The notes under the pieces were generated by a model, which was not told the DNA's origin, did not search any database, and saw nothing but the letters and a program-made list of their open reading frames with translations. Positions 22,926 through 31,361 of a DNA stretch of 64,000 nucleotides are shown one piece after another; within the stretch, counting starts at the first letter, position 1, and every line of letters starts with the position of its first letter. Position numbers and translations under genes: made by a program. The stretch is from Leeuwenhoekiella nanhaiensis (GTDB lineage: Bacteria; Bacteroidota; Bacteroidia; Flavobacteriales; Flavobacteriaceae), in NCBI RefSeq assembly GCF_002744755.1, contig NZ_KZ319292.1:1-64000 (forward strand). Reading direction: 5' to 3'.

Positions 22926-23477
22926 TTAGTTTTTTAGTTTTTTCAGAATATGACGTGCCCGTGATTGAAAAGCAGGTGAAGCGTTTTGAAATTGGCTGTT
23001 GAGCTGTGCTTTAAGCTCGCCTTCAATCCATGCTTGCGTGTCTTTCAGGTTGTAGAGGCATTGCATCGCAAAAGCTTTTACGGCAACTTTTTCATCTGCT
23101 ATGAGCCAGTCAAAACAGGTTGATACCATCAGTTCCTGTTCCGGTTTCTGCAAGGGAAAGGAACCTTTTAGAAAATCGAAAGAGATAAGCTCTAAAGTTT
23201 TGGCAAAGATTCGTTTTACCGTGTCCACTTCAAGTGTACGAAGTGCTTTAAAGAAAAGTATTTTGTGAGGTTGAAGTATGTCAGGATTACTGCGAACAGC
23301 CTGATCAAGCGCATAAGCAGATTTTGTAACCAGTTCGTTATCTGAAGACTCAGCAATAAAATGAAGGCAGTGGGTCACCCCATCCGGAAATTTGAGCAGC
23401 TCTTCTCCTATCGCCTTACGATCTGCCAGACTGGAGGAAATATTCAAAATTTTAGTAGTCCAGACCGCTTCAGTCAT
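22926..23477 (-). CDS. HEAT-repeat-like helical protein
   Basis: The 183-residue protein is all helical, with repeated pairs of amphipathic helices (for example L-V-T-K-S-A-Y-A-L-D-Q and V-A-V-K-A-F-A-M-Q-C-L-Y-N-L), the pattern of HEAT/ARM repeats. No active site is seen. Database entries for such proteins next to purB are sometimes labelled adenylosuccinate lyase; the sequence has none of the lyase motifs, so that name is a neighbour effect. It is divergent from the haem-binding protein gene. Confidence 0.75.
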   Translation of the reverse strand: MTEAVWTTKILNISSSLADRKAIGEELLKFPDGVTHCLHFIAESSDNELVTKSAYALDQAVRSNPDILQPHKILFFKALRTLEVDTVKRIFAKTLELISFDFLKGSFPLQKPEQELMVSTCFDWLIADEKVAVKAFAMQCLYNLKDTQAWIEGELKAQLNSQFQNASPAFQSRARHILKKLKN

Positions 23478-23516
23478 TTGTATTTAGTATTTTTCGACCT
23501 TTAAAATTAGAAAATT

Positions 23517-23990
23517 ATGGTTTGGGTGAAGCGTATTTTAATGTTGGCATTGGTTGCCTTACTAATCATTCAATTTATACCTGTTGAGAAAAATGAAGGA
23601 GGCTATGAATCTCTTGACAATTTTTTACAGGAAACCAAACCTTCTGAAGAGGTGGCAGGCATTTTAAAATCCTCATGCTATGATTGCCACAGTAACCAAA
23701 CCCAATATCCCTGGTATTCTAATTTAGCCCCGGCAAGTTTTTTTCTGGCCGATCATATAGAAGAGGGAAAGGAGTATCTTAATTTTGCCAATTGGGAAAG
23801 CTACTCCGCAAAGCGGAAAGACCACAAACTCGACGAACTCATTGAGGAGGTGGAGCATGGAGAGATGCCTTTAGAGTCTTACACCTTGATCCACGCAGAC
23901 GCAAAACTTTCTGCTGAGCAAACCGAAGCCTTAATAAATTGGGCCAAAGCAGCAAGGCTTATTTACTCAAAAGCTCTTCAACCACAATAG
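23517..23990 (+). CDS. haem-binding domain protein (Haem_bd family)
   Basis: The 157-residue protein has an N-terminal membrane anchor (about 5-22) and a cytochrome-type C-Y-D-C-H haem attachment motif (C-x-x-C-H near residue 58), then Y-P-W-Y-S-N-L-A-P and a C-terminal helix with L-S-A-E-Q-T-E-A-L-I-N-W-A. This is the arrangement of the small periplasmic Haem_bd domain of Bacteroidota. Its redox partner is unknown. Its 3' end overlaps the sirtuin gene on the opposite strand by 32 nt. Confidence 0.92.
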   Translation: MVWVKRILMLALVALLIIQFIPVEKNEGGYESLDNFLQETKPSEEVAGILKSSCYDCHSNQTQYPWYSNLAPASFFLADHIEEGKEYLNFANWESYSAKRKDHKLDELIEEVEHGEMPLESYTLIHADAKLSAEQTEALINWAKAARLIYSKALQPQ

Positions 23991-24645
23991 GAACTCCCGC
24001 TGAAGCTTTCTCTGCAATTACTTTCAGATTCTTTTGGGAGGCAATGTTGGGTTTAGGATCTATGAAGTAAATCAGCGCTTCCGGTTTTGCATAATTAATA
24101 AGACTGGCAGCAGGGTAGACCTGCATAGAGGTTCCTACTATAATAATGTAATCAGCTTTTGCTGTAAGTTCGATAGCCGGTTCTAAAAGTGGAACCAACT
24201 CTCCAAACCACACAATATGCGGTCTCAATTGGCTGCCTTTAGCGCACAAATCCCCCTCGCAAATATCTTCGTGCCAGTCAATCACCAAATTTTCATCGGT
24301 TGTACTGCGAGCCTTTAATAGTTCGCCGTGAAGGTGTAAAACCTTAGAGCTCCCTGCCCGTTCGTGAAGGTCGTCAACATTTTGCGTAATAATATGAACG
24401 TCAAATTGTTTTTCAAGATCTACAAGGGCTTGATGAGCGGCATTGGGTTTTACTGTTTTTAATTGACGTCGTCGCTGGTTGTAAAAATCGAGAACGAGTG
24501 CTCTGTTTTTGTGCCAGCCGTCAGGACTTGCGACTTCCATAACGTCGTGTCCTTCCCAAAGTCCATTAGAATCTCTAAAGGTTTTTAGACCACTTTCGGC
24601 GCTTATTCCTGCGCCTGATAATATCACAATATTTTCCATTAACAA
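23959..24645 (-). CDS. sirtuin, NAD-dependent protein deacylase, class III type
   Basis: The 228-residue protein has the sirtuin core: G-A-G-I-S-A-E-S-G, F-R-D, T-Q-N-V-D-D-L-H-E-R-A-G and the catalytic His in H-L-H-G-E (His106). The Y-N-Q-R motif (Tyr55, Arg58) is that of SIRT5/CobB enzymes that remove acidic acyl groups such as succinyl, so desuccinylase or deacetylase activity is expected. Only two cysteines (Cys129, Cys134) remain where four zinc ligands normally sit. A shorter start two codons in is possible. It uses NAD in the cytosol. Confidence 0.93.
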   Translation of the reverse strand: MLMENIVILSGAGISAESGLKTFRDSNGLWEGHDVMEVASPDGWHKNRALVLDFYNQRRRQLKTVKPNAAHQALVDLEKQFDVHIITQNVDDLHERAGSSKVLHLHGELLKARSTTDENLVIDWHEDICEGDLCAKGSQLRPHIVWFGELVPLLEPAIELTAKADYIIIVGTSMQVYPAASLINYAKPEALIYFIDPKPNIASQKNLKVIAEKASAGVPIVVEELLSK

Positions 24646-24762
24646 TATTTTAACTCATTTGACGAAAACCATTTCGTTAAAGTCTTCGTAAACATTAATG
24701 TTGAAAGTTATTAAACTTTTAAATTCCAAAATCTATTAATCAAAACTCAAAAAATTGATCTT

Positions 24763-26730
24763 ATGAAAAAAATTTATGTTTTAACACTATCCTTACTGAT
24801 GGTAGCTTTATCAAGTTGCAGCAGTGACGACGACGGAGTAGAGATAATTCCCGGCGAATCGACTGGAGATGTGACTACTTATGATTTAAGTTCAGTATCT
24901 GATCCTGGTATCAGCGGTACTGCAACGTTTACGAAAAAGACCGATGGTTCAACTGATGTAAGTATCGTAATGACTGGTACTACGAGCGGAACACATCCTG
25001 CTCATATTCATGCAAATACGGCTGCAGAAGGTGGAGACATCGTTATTGACCTTACGGATGTGGATGGTGCAACGCGACGCAGTTTAACAAATATTACAGA
25101 GACAAACGGCGGAACAGCAATCACCTATGAAGAATTAATTGCTTTTGATGGCTACATTAATGTTCATCAAAGTGCAGATAATTTAAGTACGCTTTTGGCT
25201 CAGGGTGATATTGGGCAAAATGATCTTACAGGAGAGACAAAATCGTATGACTTACTAACCAAAGATGTTGAAGGGATTAGCGGTACCGCTACATTCTCAG
25301 AACGTCTTAATGGTGAAGCTTTACTAGAGGTGATGTTAGATGGTACTCCAGATGGAGGTATGCATCCGGGACACATCCATAATAACTCAGCTGCTGAGAC
25401 CGGAGGTATTGCTATAACGCTTACAACACTAGATGGTACTACCGGAATGAGTAAGACAAATATCAGTGCTCTTAATGATGGAACTGACATTACCTACACT
25501 GAATTATTAGATTTTGATGGTTATATCAACTTCCATTTAAGCAGTGATGATTTAGCAACCTTAGTTGCTCAAGGAGATATCGGTGGAAATGAATTAACCG
25601 GTGAGACAAAAGATTATGAACTAGTAACTAAAGACGTAGACGGAATTAGCGGTACAGCAACTTTCGCTGAGCGTAAAAGTGGTGCTGCTCTGGTAACTGT
25701 AATGTTAGACGGTACACCTGATGGTGGAATGCACCCGGGTCACATACACAACAATTCTGCCGCTGAAACCGGTGGTATTGCCAAGACGCTTACTACACTT
25801 GATGGAACAACCGGAATGAGTGTTACGCATATTGAAGCATTAAATGATGGTACCGAAATAGGTTACGCCGGTTTATTAGACTTTGATGGTTATATCAATT
25901 TCCATTTAAGCGCAGATGATTTAGCAACTCTTGTTGCACAAGGTGACATCGGAGAAAATGAGTTAACTGGTGAAACCAAAGAGTATGAACTTGTAACAAA
26001 AGATGTTGCCGGAATTAGTGGTACAGCTACTTTCGCTGAGCGTAAAAGTGGTGCTGCTCTAGTAACCGTAATGTTAGACGGTACACCTGATGGTGGAATG
26101 CATCCAGGTCACATACACAACAATTCTGCTGCTGAAACCGGTGGCATTGCCAAGACGCTTACTACGCTTGATGGAACAACTGGAATGAGTGTTACGCATA
26201 TTGAGGCTTTAAATGATGGTACCGAAATAGGTTATGCTGAATTGTTGGACTTTGATGGTTATATTAATTTCCATTTAAGCGCAGATGACTTAGCTACTCT
26301 TGTGGCACAAGGAGATATAGGTCAAAATGAATTGACCGGAATGAGTAAAACTTATGACCTGGCAACCAAAGATGTCGCAGGGATTAGTGGAACTGCAACT
26401 TTCGCTGAGCGTAAAAGTGGTGAGACTTTAGTAACTCTAGATATAGATGGTACTCCAGCGGGAGGTATGCACCCTGCACACATTCACGCGGGTTCTGTTG
26501 CTGAAGCTCCTGGCGATATTTTGATTACACTTGCAACCGTAAATGGAACATCCGGAATGAGTATGACTAATGTTAGTGCATACAATGCGGCTGACGGTAC
26601 TGCAAATGGAGGAACCGCAATTACCTATGATGAGATGGTAGCTATTGACGGTTATATCAACGTGCACTTAAGTGCTGACGAGTTAGGAACTATCGTTGCT
26701 CAGGGTAACGTAGGTGCAAATGCAAACTAA
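24763..26730 (+). CDS. lipoprotein with five CHRD domains
   Basis: The 655-residue lipoprotein has a lipobox (V-A-L-S-S-C, Cys19) and then five tandem CHRD (chordin-type) units starting near residues 49, 171, 294, 417 and 540. Each unit has G-I-S-G-T-A-T-F, H-P-(A/G)-H-I-H, and F-D-G-Y-I-N-x-H. The spacing is 122-123 residues. Units 3 and 4 are almost identical. Conserved His pairs in each unit could bind metal, as in superoxide-dismutase-like folds; this is inference. It would be displayed on the cell surface or in the periplasm. Function unknown. Confidence 0.92.
   Translation: MKKIYVLTLSLLMVALSSCSSDDDGVEIIPGESTGDVTTYDLSSVSDPGISGTATFTKKTDGSTDVSIVMTGTTSGTHPAHIHANTAAEGGDIVIDLTDVDGATRRSLTNITETNGGTAITYEELIAFDGYINVHQSADNLSTLLAQGDIGQNDLTGETKSYDLLTKDVEGISGTATFSERLNGEALLEVMLDGTPDGGMHPGHIHNNSAAETGGIAITLTTLDGTTGMSKTNISALNDGTDITYTELLDFDGYINFHLSSDDLATLVAQGDIGGNELTGETKDYELVTKDVDGISGTATFAERKSGAALVTVMLDGTPDGGMHPGHIHNNSAAETGGIAKTLTTLDGTTGMSVTHIEALNDGTEIGYAGLLDFDGYINFHLSADDLATLVAQGDIGENELTGETKEYELVTKDVAGISGTATFAERKSGAALVTVMLDGTPDGGMHPGHIHNNSAAETGGIAKTLTTLDGTTGMSVTHIEALNDGTEIGYAELLDFDGYINFHLSADDLATLVAQGDIGQNELTGMSKTYDLATKDVAGISGTATFAERKSGETLVTLDIDGTPAGGMHPAHIHAGSVAEAPGDILITLATVNGTSGMSMTNVSAYNAADGTANGGTAITYDEMVAIDGYINVHLSADELGTIVAQGNVGANAN
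25273..26379 (+). repeat. three 369-bp tandem units within the CHRD gene
   Basis: Units begin at 25273, 25642 and 26011, with an exact period of 369 bp (123 codons). Units at 25642 and 26011 are nearly identical in DNA, differing mainly at scattered third positions and a few codons (for example G-Y-A-G-L versus G-Y-A-E-L). This suggests recent duplication or gene conversion. The flanking units 1 and 5 are more diverged. Confidence 0.85.
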
Positions 26731-26753
26731 TTTAAAAGCATTTTAATATTCAG

Positions 26754-26783
26754 AAAACCCGGCCAATTGGCCGGGTTTTTTTA
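26754..26783 (+). terminator. intrinsic terminator after CHRD gene
   Basis: AACCCGGCCA / TGGCCGGGTT forms a 22-bp palindrome (26756-26777) followed by a run of seven T. The trmH start codon is only 12 nt after the T-run. Confidence 0.92.
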
Positions 26784-26795
26784 TTTTCGGTCCTT

Positions 26796-27452
26796 ATGAA
26801 TTCAGAATTGATTAATTACCTCGAGAGTTTTCTCACTCCCCGCAGACAAGAACTTTTTAAACAAGTGATTGCGCAGCGTACACGCTTTCTAACGGTCGCA
26901 ATTGAAGATGTGGGACACTTACACAATACAAGCGCAGTTATGCGCAGCTGTGATGCCTTTGGCGTTCAGGATGTGCATGTGATTGAAGAACTCAAGGGTA
27001 AACGTATAGACCGGGAGATTGCTATGGGGGCTCAAAAATGGACTTCGGTATACCGTTATGATTCTACTAAAACCGCGCTGGCTGGTTTGAAGTCTAAAGG
27101 CTATCAAATTGTTGCCACAACCCCACATCATACCGCCCACAAACTCGAAGATTTTAAATTAGACAGACCAACGGCTTTGTTCTTTGGTAGCGAAAAGGAT
27201 GGATTAACAGACACCGTTATTGAGGCCGCTGACGCGTACATCTATATTCCAACCTATGGTTTTACCCAAAGTCTTAATATTTCAGTCTGTGCGGCAATTT
27301 TACTTCAGGAACTTACTCAGCGTTTACGCAATTCGCAATTGGACTGGAAACTTAAACCTGAAGACATTTTAGAAGTGAAAGAATTGTGGCTGAGACGCAA
27401 CCTGAAGGATTATGATGCGTTGGTTAATACCTTTAATACTTCAGCCCAATGA
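26796..27452 (+). CDS. trmH: tRNA/rRNA 2'-O-methyltransferase, TrmH type
   Basis: The 218-residue SPOUT-fold enzyme has the family motifs N-T-S-A-V-M-R-S-C-D-A-F-G (motif 1, with the catalytic Arg), F-F-G-S-E-K-D-G-L (motif 2) and I-P-T-Y-G-F-T-Q-S-L-N-I-S-V (motif 3). The extra N- and C-terminal helices fit TrmH, which methylates the ribose of G18 in tRNA using SAM. The next gene overlaps by 4 nt. The start lies 12 nt after the terminator T-run of the CHRD gene, leaving little room for a standard promoter and leader. Confidence 0.92.
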   Translation: MNSELINYLESFLTPRRQELFKQVIAQRTRFLTVAIEDVGHLHNTSAVMRSCDAFGVQDVHVIEELKGKRIDREIAMGAQKWTSVYRYDSTKTALAGLKSKGYQIVATTPHHTAHKLEDFKLDRPTALFFGSEKDGLTDTVIEAADAYIYIPTYGFTQSLNISVCAAILLQELTQRLRNSQLDWKLKPEDILEVKELWLRRNLKDYDALVNTFNTSAQ

Positions 27453-27706
27453 ATTTAACAGACTGGATAGGAGCGCTGGGTACTTTTCAAATTTTACTTG
27501 CCTACATTTTGCAGGTTACTAATGTGCTAAAGAAGAACAGCCTCATTTTTATCCTATTGAATACCATCGGCGCCGGTATGGCCTGCACGGCGAGTGTACT
27601 CCTAAATTACGTGCCATTTATCTTCCTCGAAGCAGTTTGGACTCTGGTTTCACTCGGAGCTTTGGTGGTTTACTTTCGCGACAGGAAAACAGAGCAGGAG
27701 CAATAA
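27449..27706 (+). CDS. CBU_0592-type small membrane protein
   Basis: The 85-residue protein has three hydrophobic helices (about 9-25, 31-50 and 52-76) with few charges between them and a charged C-terminus. The segment G-A-L-G-T-F-Q-I-L-L-A-Y and the N-T-I-G-A-G-M-A turn are typical of the CBU_0592 family of small inner-membrane proteins. Function is not known. It overlaps trmH by 4 nt and is followed by a terminator. Confidence 0.75.
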   Translation: MNLTDWIGALGTFQILLAYILQVTNVLKKNSLIFILLNTIGAGMACTASVLLNYVPFIFLEAVWTLVSLGALVVYFRDRKTEQEQ

Positions 27707-27735
27707 AAAAAGCTTCCGGTAGGGGAAGCTTTTTC
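27705..27735. terminator. bidirectional intrinsic terminator
   Basis: AGCTTCC (27711-27717), a GGTAGG loop and GGAAGCT (27724-27730), with an A-run before and a T-run after. It separates the trmH operon from the convergent gene at 27752. Confidence 0.88.
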
Positions 27736-27751
27736 TAATGTTTTTTATTTT

Positions 27752-28543
27752 CTAACGATCCCGGTTCAAGACCCGGTATTCTTCGTAACAACTGCTCAGG
27801 GCATCTAATATTTGAAGATCATTGGCAGTTTTTACAAAACTTTCCGAATAATCACAGCGACTTAGAATTGCTTCGATATCTTCTTTGGGTACCTGAAGCA
27901 AAGCTGTAAGAGTTTCTCTGTCAAATTTAGTAATCAACAGGTTTCTGATGTTATCGTCTTCTTTCATCTTGCGAAGCTTTCGCATTTGCGAACTCTTATT
28001 AGAAAAGACTTTGTTGAGAAAATCTGCCGGATTAAAAATAGCGCTTAATACCTTGTCTATGGCGCCGGGCTGCGAATCTCCTGCCTCGTAAGCAGAGCTT
28101 AATCCCGAAATACTATAACGTACGTTTTTATAAACTGGTACATTCTTCGCATCAATCTCCAGATAGCCTGTAAGCTCCACATCCTTAACCACCACTTCTT
28201 CAAGTGCGATACCGCTTTCGGTCATTTTTACCTTTACATCACCAAAACGTTTCCAGTCGTTGGTCACACGTACCTGAAGGCTTTTAAACCCAAGAAAAGA
28301 GAAAAACAAAGTGTCGTTTACCTGAGCTCTGAGGCGAAATGTACCTTCAGCATTGGTAGTGGTACCCCGTACCGAATTCAGATTAATGATATTTACACCT
28401 TCTAAAGGTTCGTCAGTTGAAGAATTGAGTACCGTACCTACTATAAATTCTTCGTTTTCTCCTTCGGTTTCGGAAAGAACTGTTTCCTGAGCCGAAAGCA
28501 TAAACGGAGCTATAAAAAGTACAAGTAATAAGAGCTTTTTCAT
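27752..28543 (-). CDS. secreted protein with carboxypeptidase-regulatory-like domain
   Basis: The frame is open to 28606, but ATG at 28543 is preferred because it gives a clear signal peptide (KKLLLLVLFIAPFMLSAQ). The mature protein has a CarboxypepD_reg-like beta-sandwich (about residues 30-115 with D-E-P-L-E-G-V-N-I-I-N, G-T-T-T-N-A-E-G-T-F and F-F-S-F-L-G-F-K), then a helical C-terminal domain of unknown type. Such domains are common N-terminal parts of Bacteroidota surface proteins and may act with TonB receptors; here it stands alone. Confidence 0.85.
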   Translation of the reverse strand: MKKLLLLVLFIAPFMLSAQETVLSETEGENEEFIVGTVLNSSTDEPLEGVNIINLNSVRGTTTNAEGTFRLRAQVNDTLFFSFLGFKSLQVRVTNDWKRFGDVKVKMTESGIALEEVVVKDVELTGYLEIDAKNVPVYKNVRYSISGLSSAYEAGDSQPGAIDKVLSAIFNPADFLNKVFSNKSSQMRKLRKMKEDDNIRNLLITKFDRETLTALLQVPKEDIEAILSRCDYSESFVKTANDLQILDALSSCYEEYRVLNRDR

Positions 28544-28617
28544 ATTGGAAGCCAATTTATAGAAAGAGACGGAAAAATCATACCAAAAGTGACAATTCCG
28601 TCTCATTAAATAAAAAT

Positions 28618-30432
28618 TTATCGGTCCCGGCGTCTGCGTTTTCCTGAAAACGGACTCTTATTTTCTTTTGGTCCGTCTGGTTTGCGCTTTCCTTTGCGTT
28701 CGCCACCGCCACTGCGGCGTTCTTTCTTACTGGATGCTCCTTTTTTACGGAAACCTCCTCCGTCGCCAAAATCACCACGGCGTTTTCCGCCACCACCGCC
28801 TTTGCGATCATTGCGTTTGCGTTTTCCGCCACCGCCACCACCGCGGGTGTCTTTAGTAACTTCTACGTGTACCTGTCTTCCCTGAAGTTTAAAGTCTTCA
28901 AAAAGCGCCAGAATGGTATCTTTATTTTCGGTATCGGTATTGAAAAATGAGAAGGAATCTTTGCAATCTACTTTATAAATGCCTTCGCCCAGACCGGTAG
29001 CATCCTTCAAAAAGTCTTTCAGGCTCATCCAGTCAAAACCGTCTTTTGCACCGATGTTGATGAAATAACGGGTTGACTCACCAGACTCCTCTTTCATATC
29101 GGCTTTTACCGCGACATTGAGATCTTTGGTCTTTTGATAGTAATTGAAGAAACGCGTAAACTCTACTGAAAATACTTTCTTGATCAGATCTTCGCGACTA
29201 ATCCCTTCAAGCACTTCGTTTATGCTGTAGAGATACGGATTGATCTCTTCGTTTATTTTGGTTCCCTGAATGTCATTAGCCAGGTGCATCAACTGTACCT
29301 CGCAAATTTCCATCCCGGTAGGAATATCTTTTTGAACGAATTGTTTGTTGATGATTTTTTCGAGGGTGCGTATTTTGCGCAGTTCGCTCTTCGAAACGAT
29401 CACCATCGAAATACCGGTTTTACCGGCGCGACCTGTACGTCCGCTTCGGTGGGTATAGGTTTCAATCTCATCAGGTAACTGGTAGTTGATCACGTGTGTG
29501 ATATCATCTACGTCAATACCCCGTGCAGCCACGTCAGTTGCTACAAGCATCTGAATTTGACGCGCCCGGAAACTTTTCATCACCAAATCACGCTGATTTT
29601 GACTTAAATCTCCGTGTAGAGCCGATGCATTATAACCGTCTTCAATCAATTGCTCAGCCACTTTTTGCGTATCGCGTTTGGTACGGCAAAATACTACAGA
29701 GAAAATCTCCGGATTCGCATCAGCAAGACGTTTAAGCGCCTGATAGCGGTCGCGTGCGTTCACCATATAGTATTCGTGTGAAACGCTGTCTGCACCTTCG
29801 TTTTTAGTTCCTACCGTAATCTCGATAGGACTGTTCATAAACTGCTTGGCAATGCGGGCAACCTCTTTTGGCATAGTTGCCGAAAATAGCCAGGTCTGTT
29901 TGCTTTTTGGCGTATCGGCCAGAATGGTGGTGATGTCTTCGTAAAAGCCCATATTGAGCATTTCATCTGCCTCATCAAGCACACAAAAATCAATTCCAGA
30001 AATATCAACCAGATTACGACGCATCATATCTTGCATACGCCCCGGGGTGGCCACAATAATCTGAGCCCCACGCGAAATCTGGCGTGCCTGTTCCTGGATG
30101 TTTGCACCTCCATAAACAGCCACTGTGTTTAAACCTTTAACGTATTTTGAGTAATTCTTAAGTTCATTAGTAATCTGCAAACACAACTCGCGGGTAGGGG
30201 ATATGATTAGACCCTGAGTATTGCGATTGTTTGCATCAACTTTTTGAATAAGCGGAAAACCAAATGCTGCTGTTTTACCGGTACCCGTCTGTGCGAGCGC
30301 AACTACGTCTGTTGCCTCTTTTAGTAGGACCGGGATGGCTTTCTCCTGTACTTCTGAAGGTTCTGTAAATCCCATGTCGGATACAGCCTGCAAAATAGCC
30401 TCATTAAGTCCTAACGCTTTAAATGTATTCAT
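28618..30432 (-). CDS. DEAD-box RNA helicase (CshA/DeaD type)
   Basis: The 604-residue protein has the two RecA domains of DEAD-box helicases: the Q-motif region, A-Q-T-G-T-G-K-T (motif I), P-T-R-E-L (Ia), D-E-A-D (II), S-A-T (III) and H-R-S-G-R-T-G-R-A-G (VI). A DbpA-like RNA-binding domain (about 430-525) follows, and then a long Gly/Lys/Arg-rich tail with poly-Gly runs (about 535-604). It unwinds RNA in ribosome assembly or mRNA decay, often in the cold. A promoter box and a 5'-end hairpin precede it. Confidence 0.95.
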   Translation of the reverse strand: MNTFKALGLNEAILQAVSDMGFTEPSEVQEKAIPVLLKEATDVVALAQTGTGKTAAFGFPLIQKVDANNRNTQGLIISPTRELCLQITNELKNYSKYVKGLNTVAVYGGANIQEQARQISRGAQIIVATPGRMQDMMRRNLVDISGIDFCVLDEADEMLNMGFYEDITTILADTPKSKQTWLFSATMPKEVARIAKQFMNSPIEITVGTKNEGADSVSHEYYMVNARDRYQALKRLADANPEIFSVVFCRTKRDTQKVAEQLIEDGYNASALHGDLSQNQRDLVMKSFRARQIQMLVATDVAARGIDVDDITHVINYQLPDEIETYTHRSGRTGRAGKTGISMVIVSKSELRKIRTLEKIINKQFVQKDIPTGMEICEVQLMHLANDIQGTKINEEINPYLYSINEVLEGISREDLIKKVFSVEFTRFFNYYQKTKDLNVAVKADMKEESGESTRYFINIGAKDGFDWMSLKDFLKDATGLGEGIYKVDCKDSFSFFNTDTENKDTILALFEDFKLQGRQVHVEVTKDTRGGGGGGKRKRNDRKGGGGGKRRGDFGDGGGFRKKGASSKKERRSGGGERKGKRKPDGPKENKSPFSGKRRRRDR

Positions 30433-30444
30433 ATAAAATAATTA

Positions 30445-30468
30445 TCTTAAATCAACGTCGATTTAAGA
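30445..30468 (-). promoter_or_regulatory. perfect hairpin at the 5' end of the helicase mRNA
   Basis: TCTTAAATC (30445-30453) and GATTTAAGA (30460-30468) form a 9-bp stem with a 6-nt loop. Given the promoter box at 30474-30481, transcription should begin at or next to the stem, so the mRNA would start with the hairpin and have about 12 nt between it and the ATG at 30432. It could stabilise the mRNA or respond to temperature; this is inference. Confidence 0.55.
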
Positions 30469-30473
30469 GGGCG

Positions 30474-30481
30474 CAAAGATA
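30474..30481 (-). promoter_or_regulatory. promoter -7 box of the DEAD-box helicase gene
   Basis: On the minus strand it reads TATCTTTG, a perfect TAnnTTTG match, 42 nt before the start codon. Confidence 0.65.
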
Positions 30482-30658
30482 CAGTTAATTAGCTTAGTAA
30501 ACTGCCTGTTTTGAGAAGCATTTAAATTATTGTAAATGAGAGTTTTAAATGACGAAATAGAAGCTTTTAAAAATACATCGTTTTAGAAGCCCGAATAAGA
30601 CGTCTTTTTCCAAACATATTCTGCCTGTTCTTTTAGTATTTGGATAAACCGAAGCAAA

Positions 30659-31237
30659 TCAGGCCAGTTTGTGCAGGTATTCCAGTAGTTTTTGAGTTGC
30701 ACGCCCGCGATGACTGATTTTATTTTTTTCAGACAGCGGCATTTCAGCAAAGGTCAGCTCATAACCCTCAGGCATAAAAACAGGATCGTAGCCAAAACCA
30801 CCATCTCCCGAAACAGCTGTTGTAATCGCGCCCTTGCAGATGCCTTCAAAAATCAATTCCTCTTCACCCAAACACAGTGCGATCACGGTTTTGAAACGCG
30901 CGTTACGGTTATCTTTTCCGTTTAAATTGTTCAGCAACTTAGCGGTATTATCTGCCGCATTCTTTTGTTCACCGGCATAGCGCGCGCTGTAGACTCCCGG
31001 CTCACCATTTAGCGCTTCCACCTCAAGCCCGGTATCATCGCCAAAGCAATCGTAGCCGTATTTTTCCTTTACATACCGGGCTTTAATGAGCGCATTGCCT
31101 TCTATCGTGTCTGCATCTTCCACAATTTCTTCGGTACAGCCAATATCGGTAAGGCTTTTCAACTGAATGTTTTTCGGCATCAAAGCCTGAATTTCTTTGA
31201 GTTTATTGGCGTTATGGGTTGCAAAAACCAGCGTCAT
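30659..31237 (-). CDS. rdgB: XTP/dITP pyrophosphatase RdgB/HAM1
   Basis: The 192-residue protein has the Ham1 signatures: A-T-H-N-A-N-K-L-K-E-I at the start, G-D-D-T-G-L-E-V-E-A-L-N-G-E-P-G-V-Y-S-A-R-Y-A-G, and the C-terminal S-H-R-G-R-A substrate motif. It hydrolyses ITP, dITP and XTP to monophosphates and so keeps deaminated bases out of nucleic acids. Length is normal. It is a single gene between the helicase and a VIT transporter gene. Confidence 0.96.
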   Translation of the reverse strand: MTLVFATHNANKLKEIQALMPKNIQLKSLTDIGCTEEIVEDADTIEGNALIKARYVKEKYGYDCFGDDTGLEVEALNGEPGVYSARYAGEQKNAADNTAKLLNNLNGKDNRNARFKTVIALCLGEEELIFEGICKGAITTAVSGDGGFGYDPVFMPEGYELTFAEMPLSEKNKISHRGRATQKLLEYLHKLA

Positions 31238-31361
31238 AGGAACGATTTAGGCAGGTAAGTTATTAATTATTGCAGAATCGCTACAATGCGTATTCATTAA
31301 AAGTAGCCTAAATAAACGGGCAAGTCTTGAATGCAAAACTTTTTAAGGGTACTTTAGACCT

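Noticed and set aside
22926-23477. Naming the HEAT-like protein adenylosuccinate lyase
   Set aside because: None of the lyase motifs is present; the name would come only from its neighbour purB.
25273-26379. CRISPR-like repeat array
   Set aside because: The repeats are 369 bp, in frame and encode protein domains with no spacers.
28578-28885. Frames on both strands in the helicase tail, rich in Ala/Val or Arg/Pro
   Set aside because: They are by-products of the repetitive Gly/Lys/Arg codons of the helicase C-terminal tail and have no start context or family.
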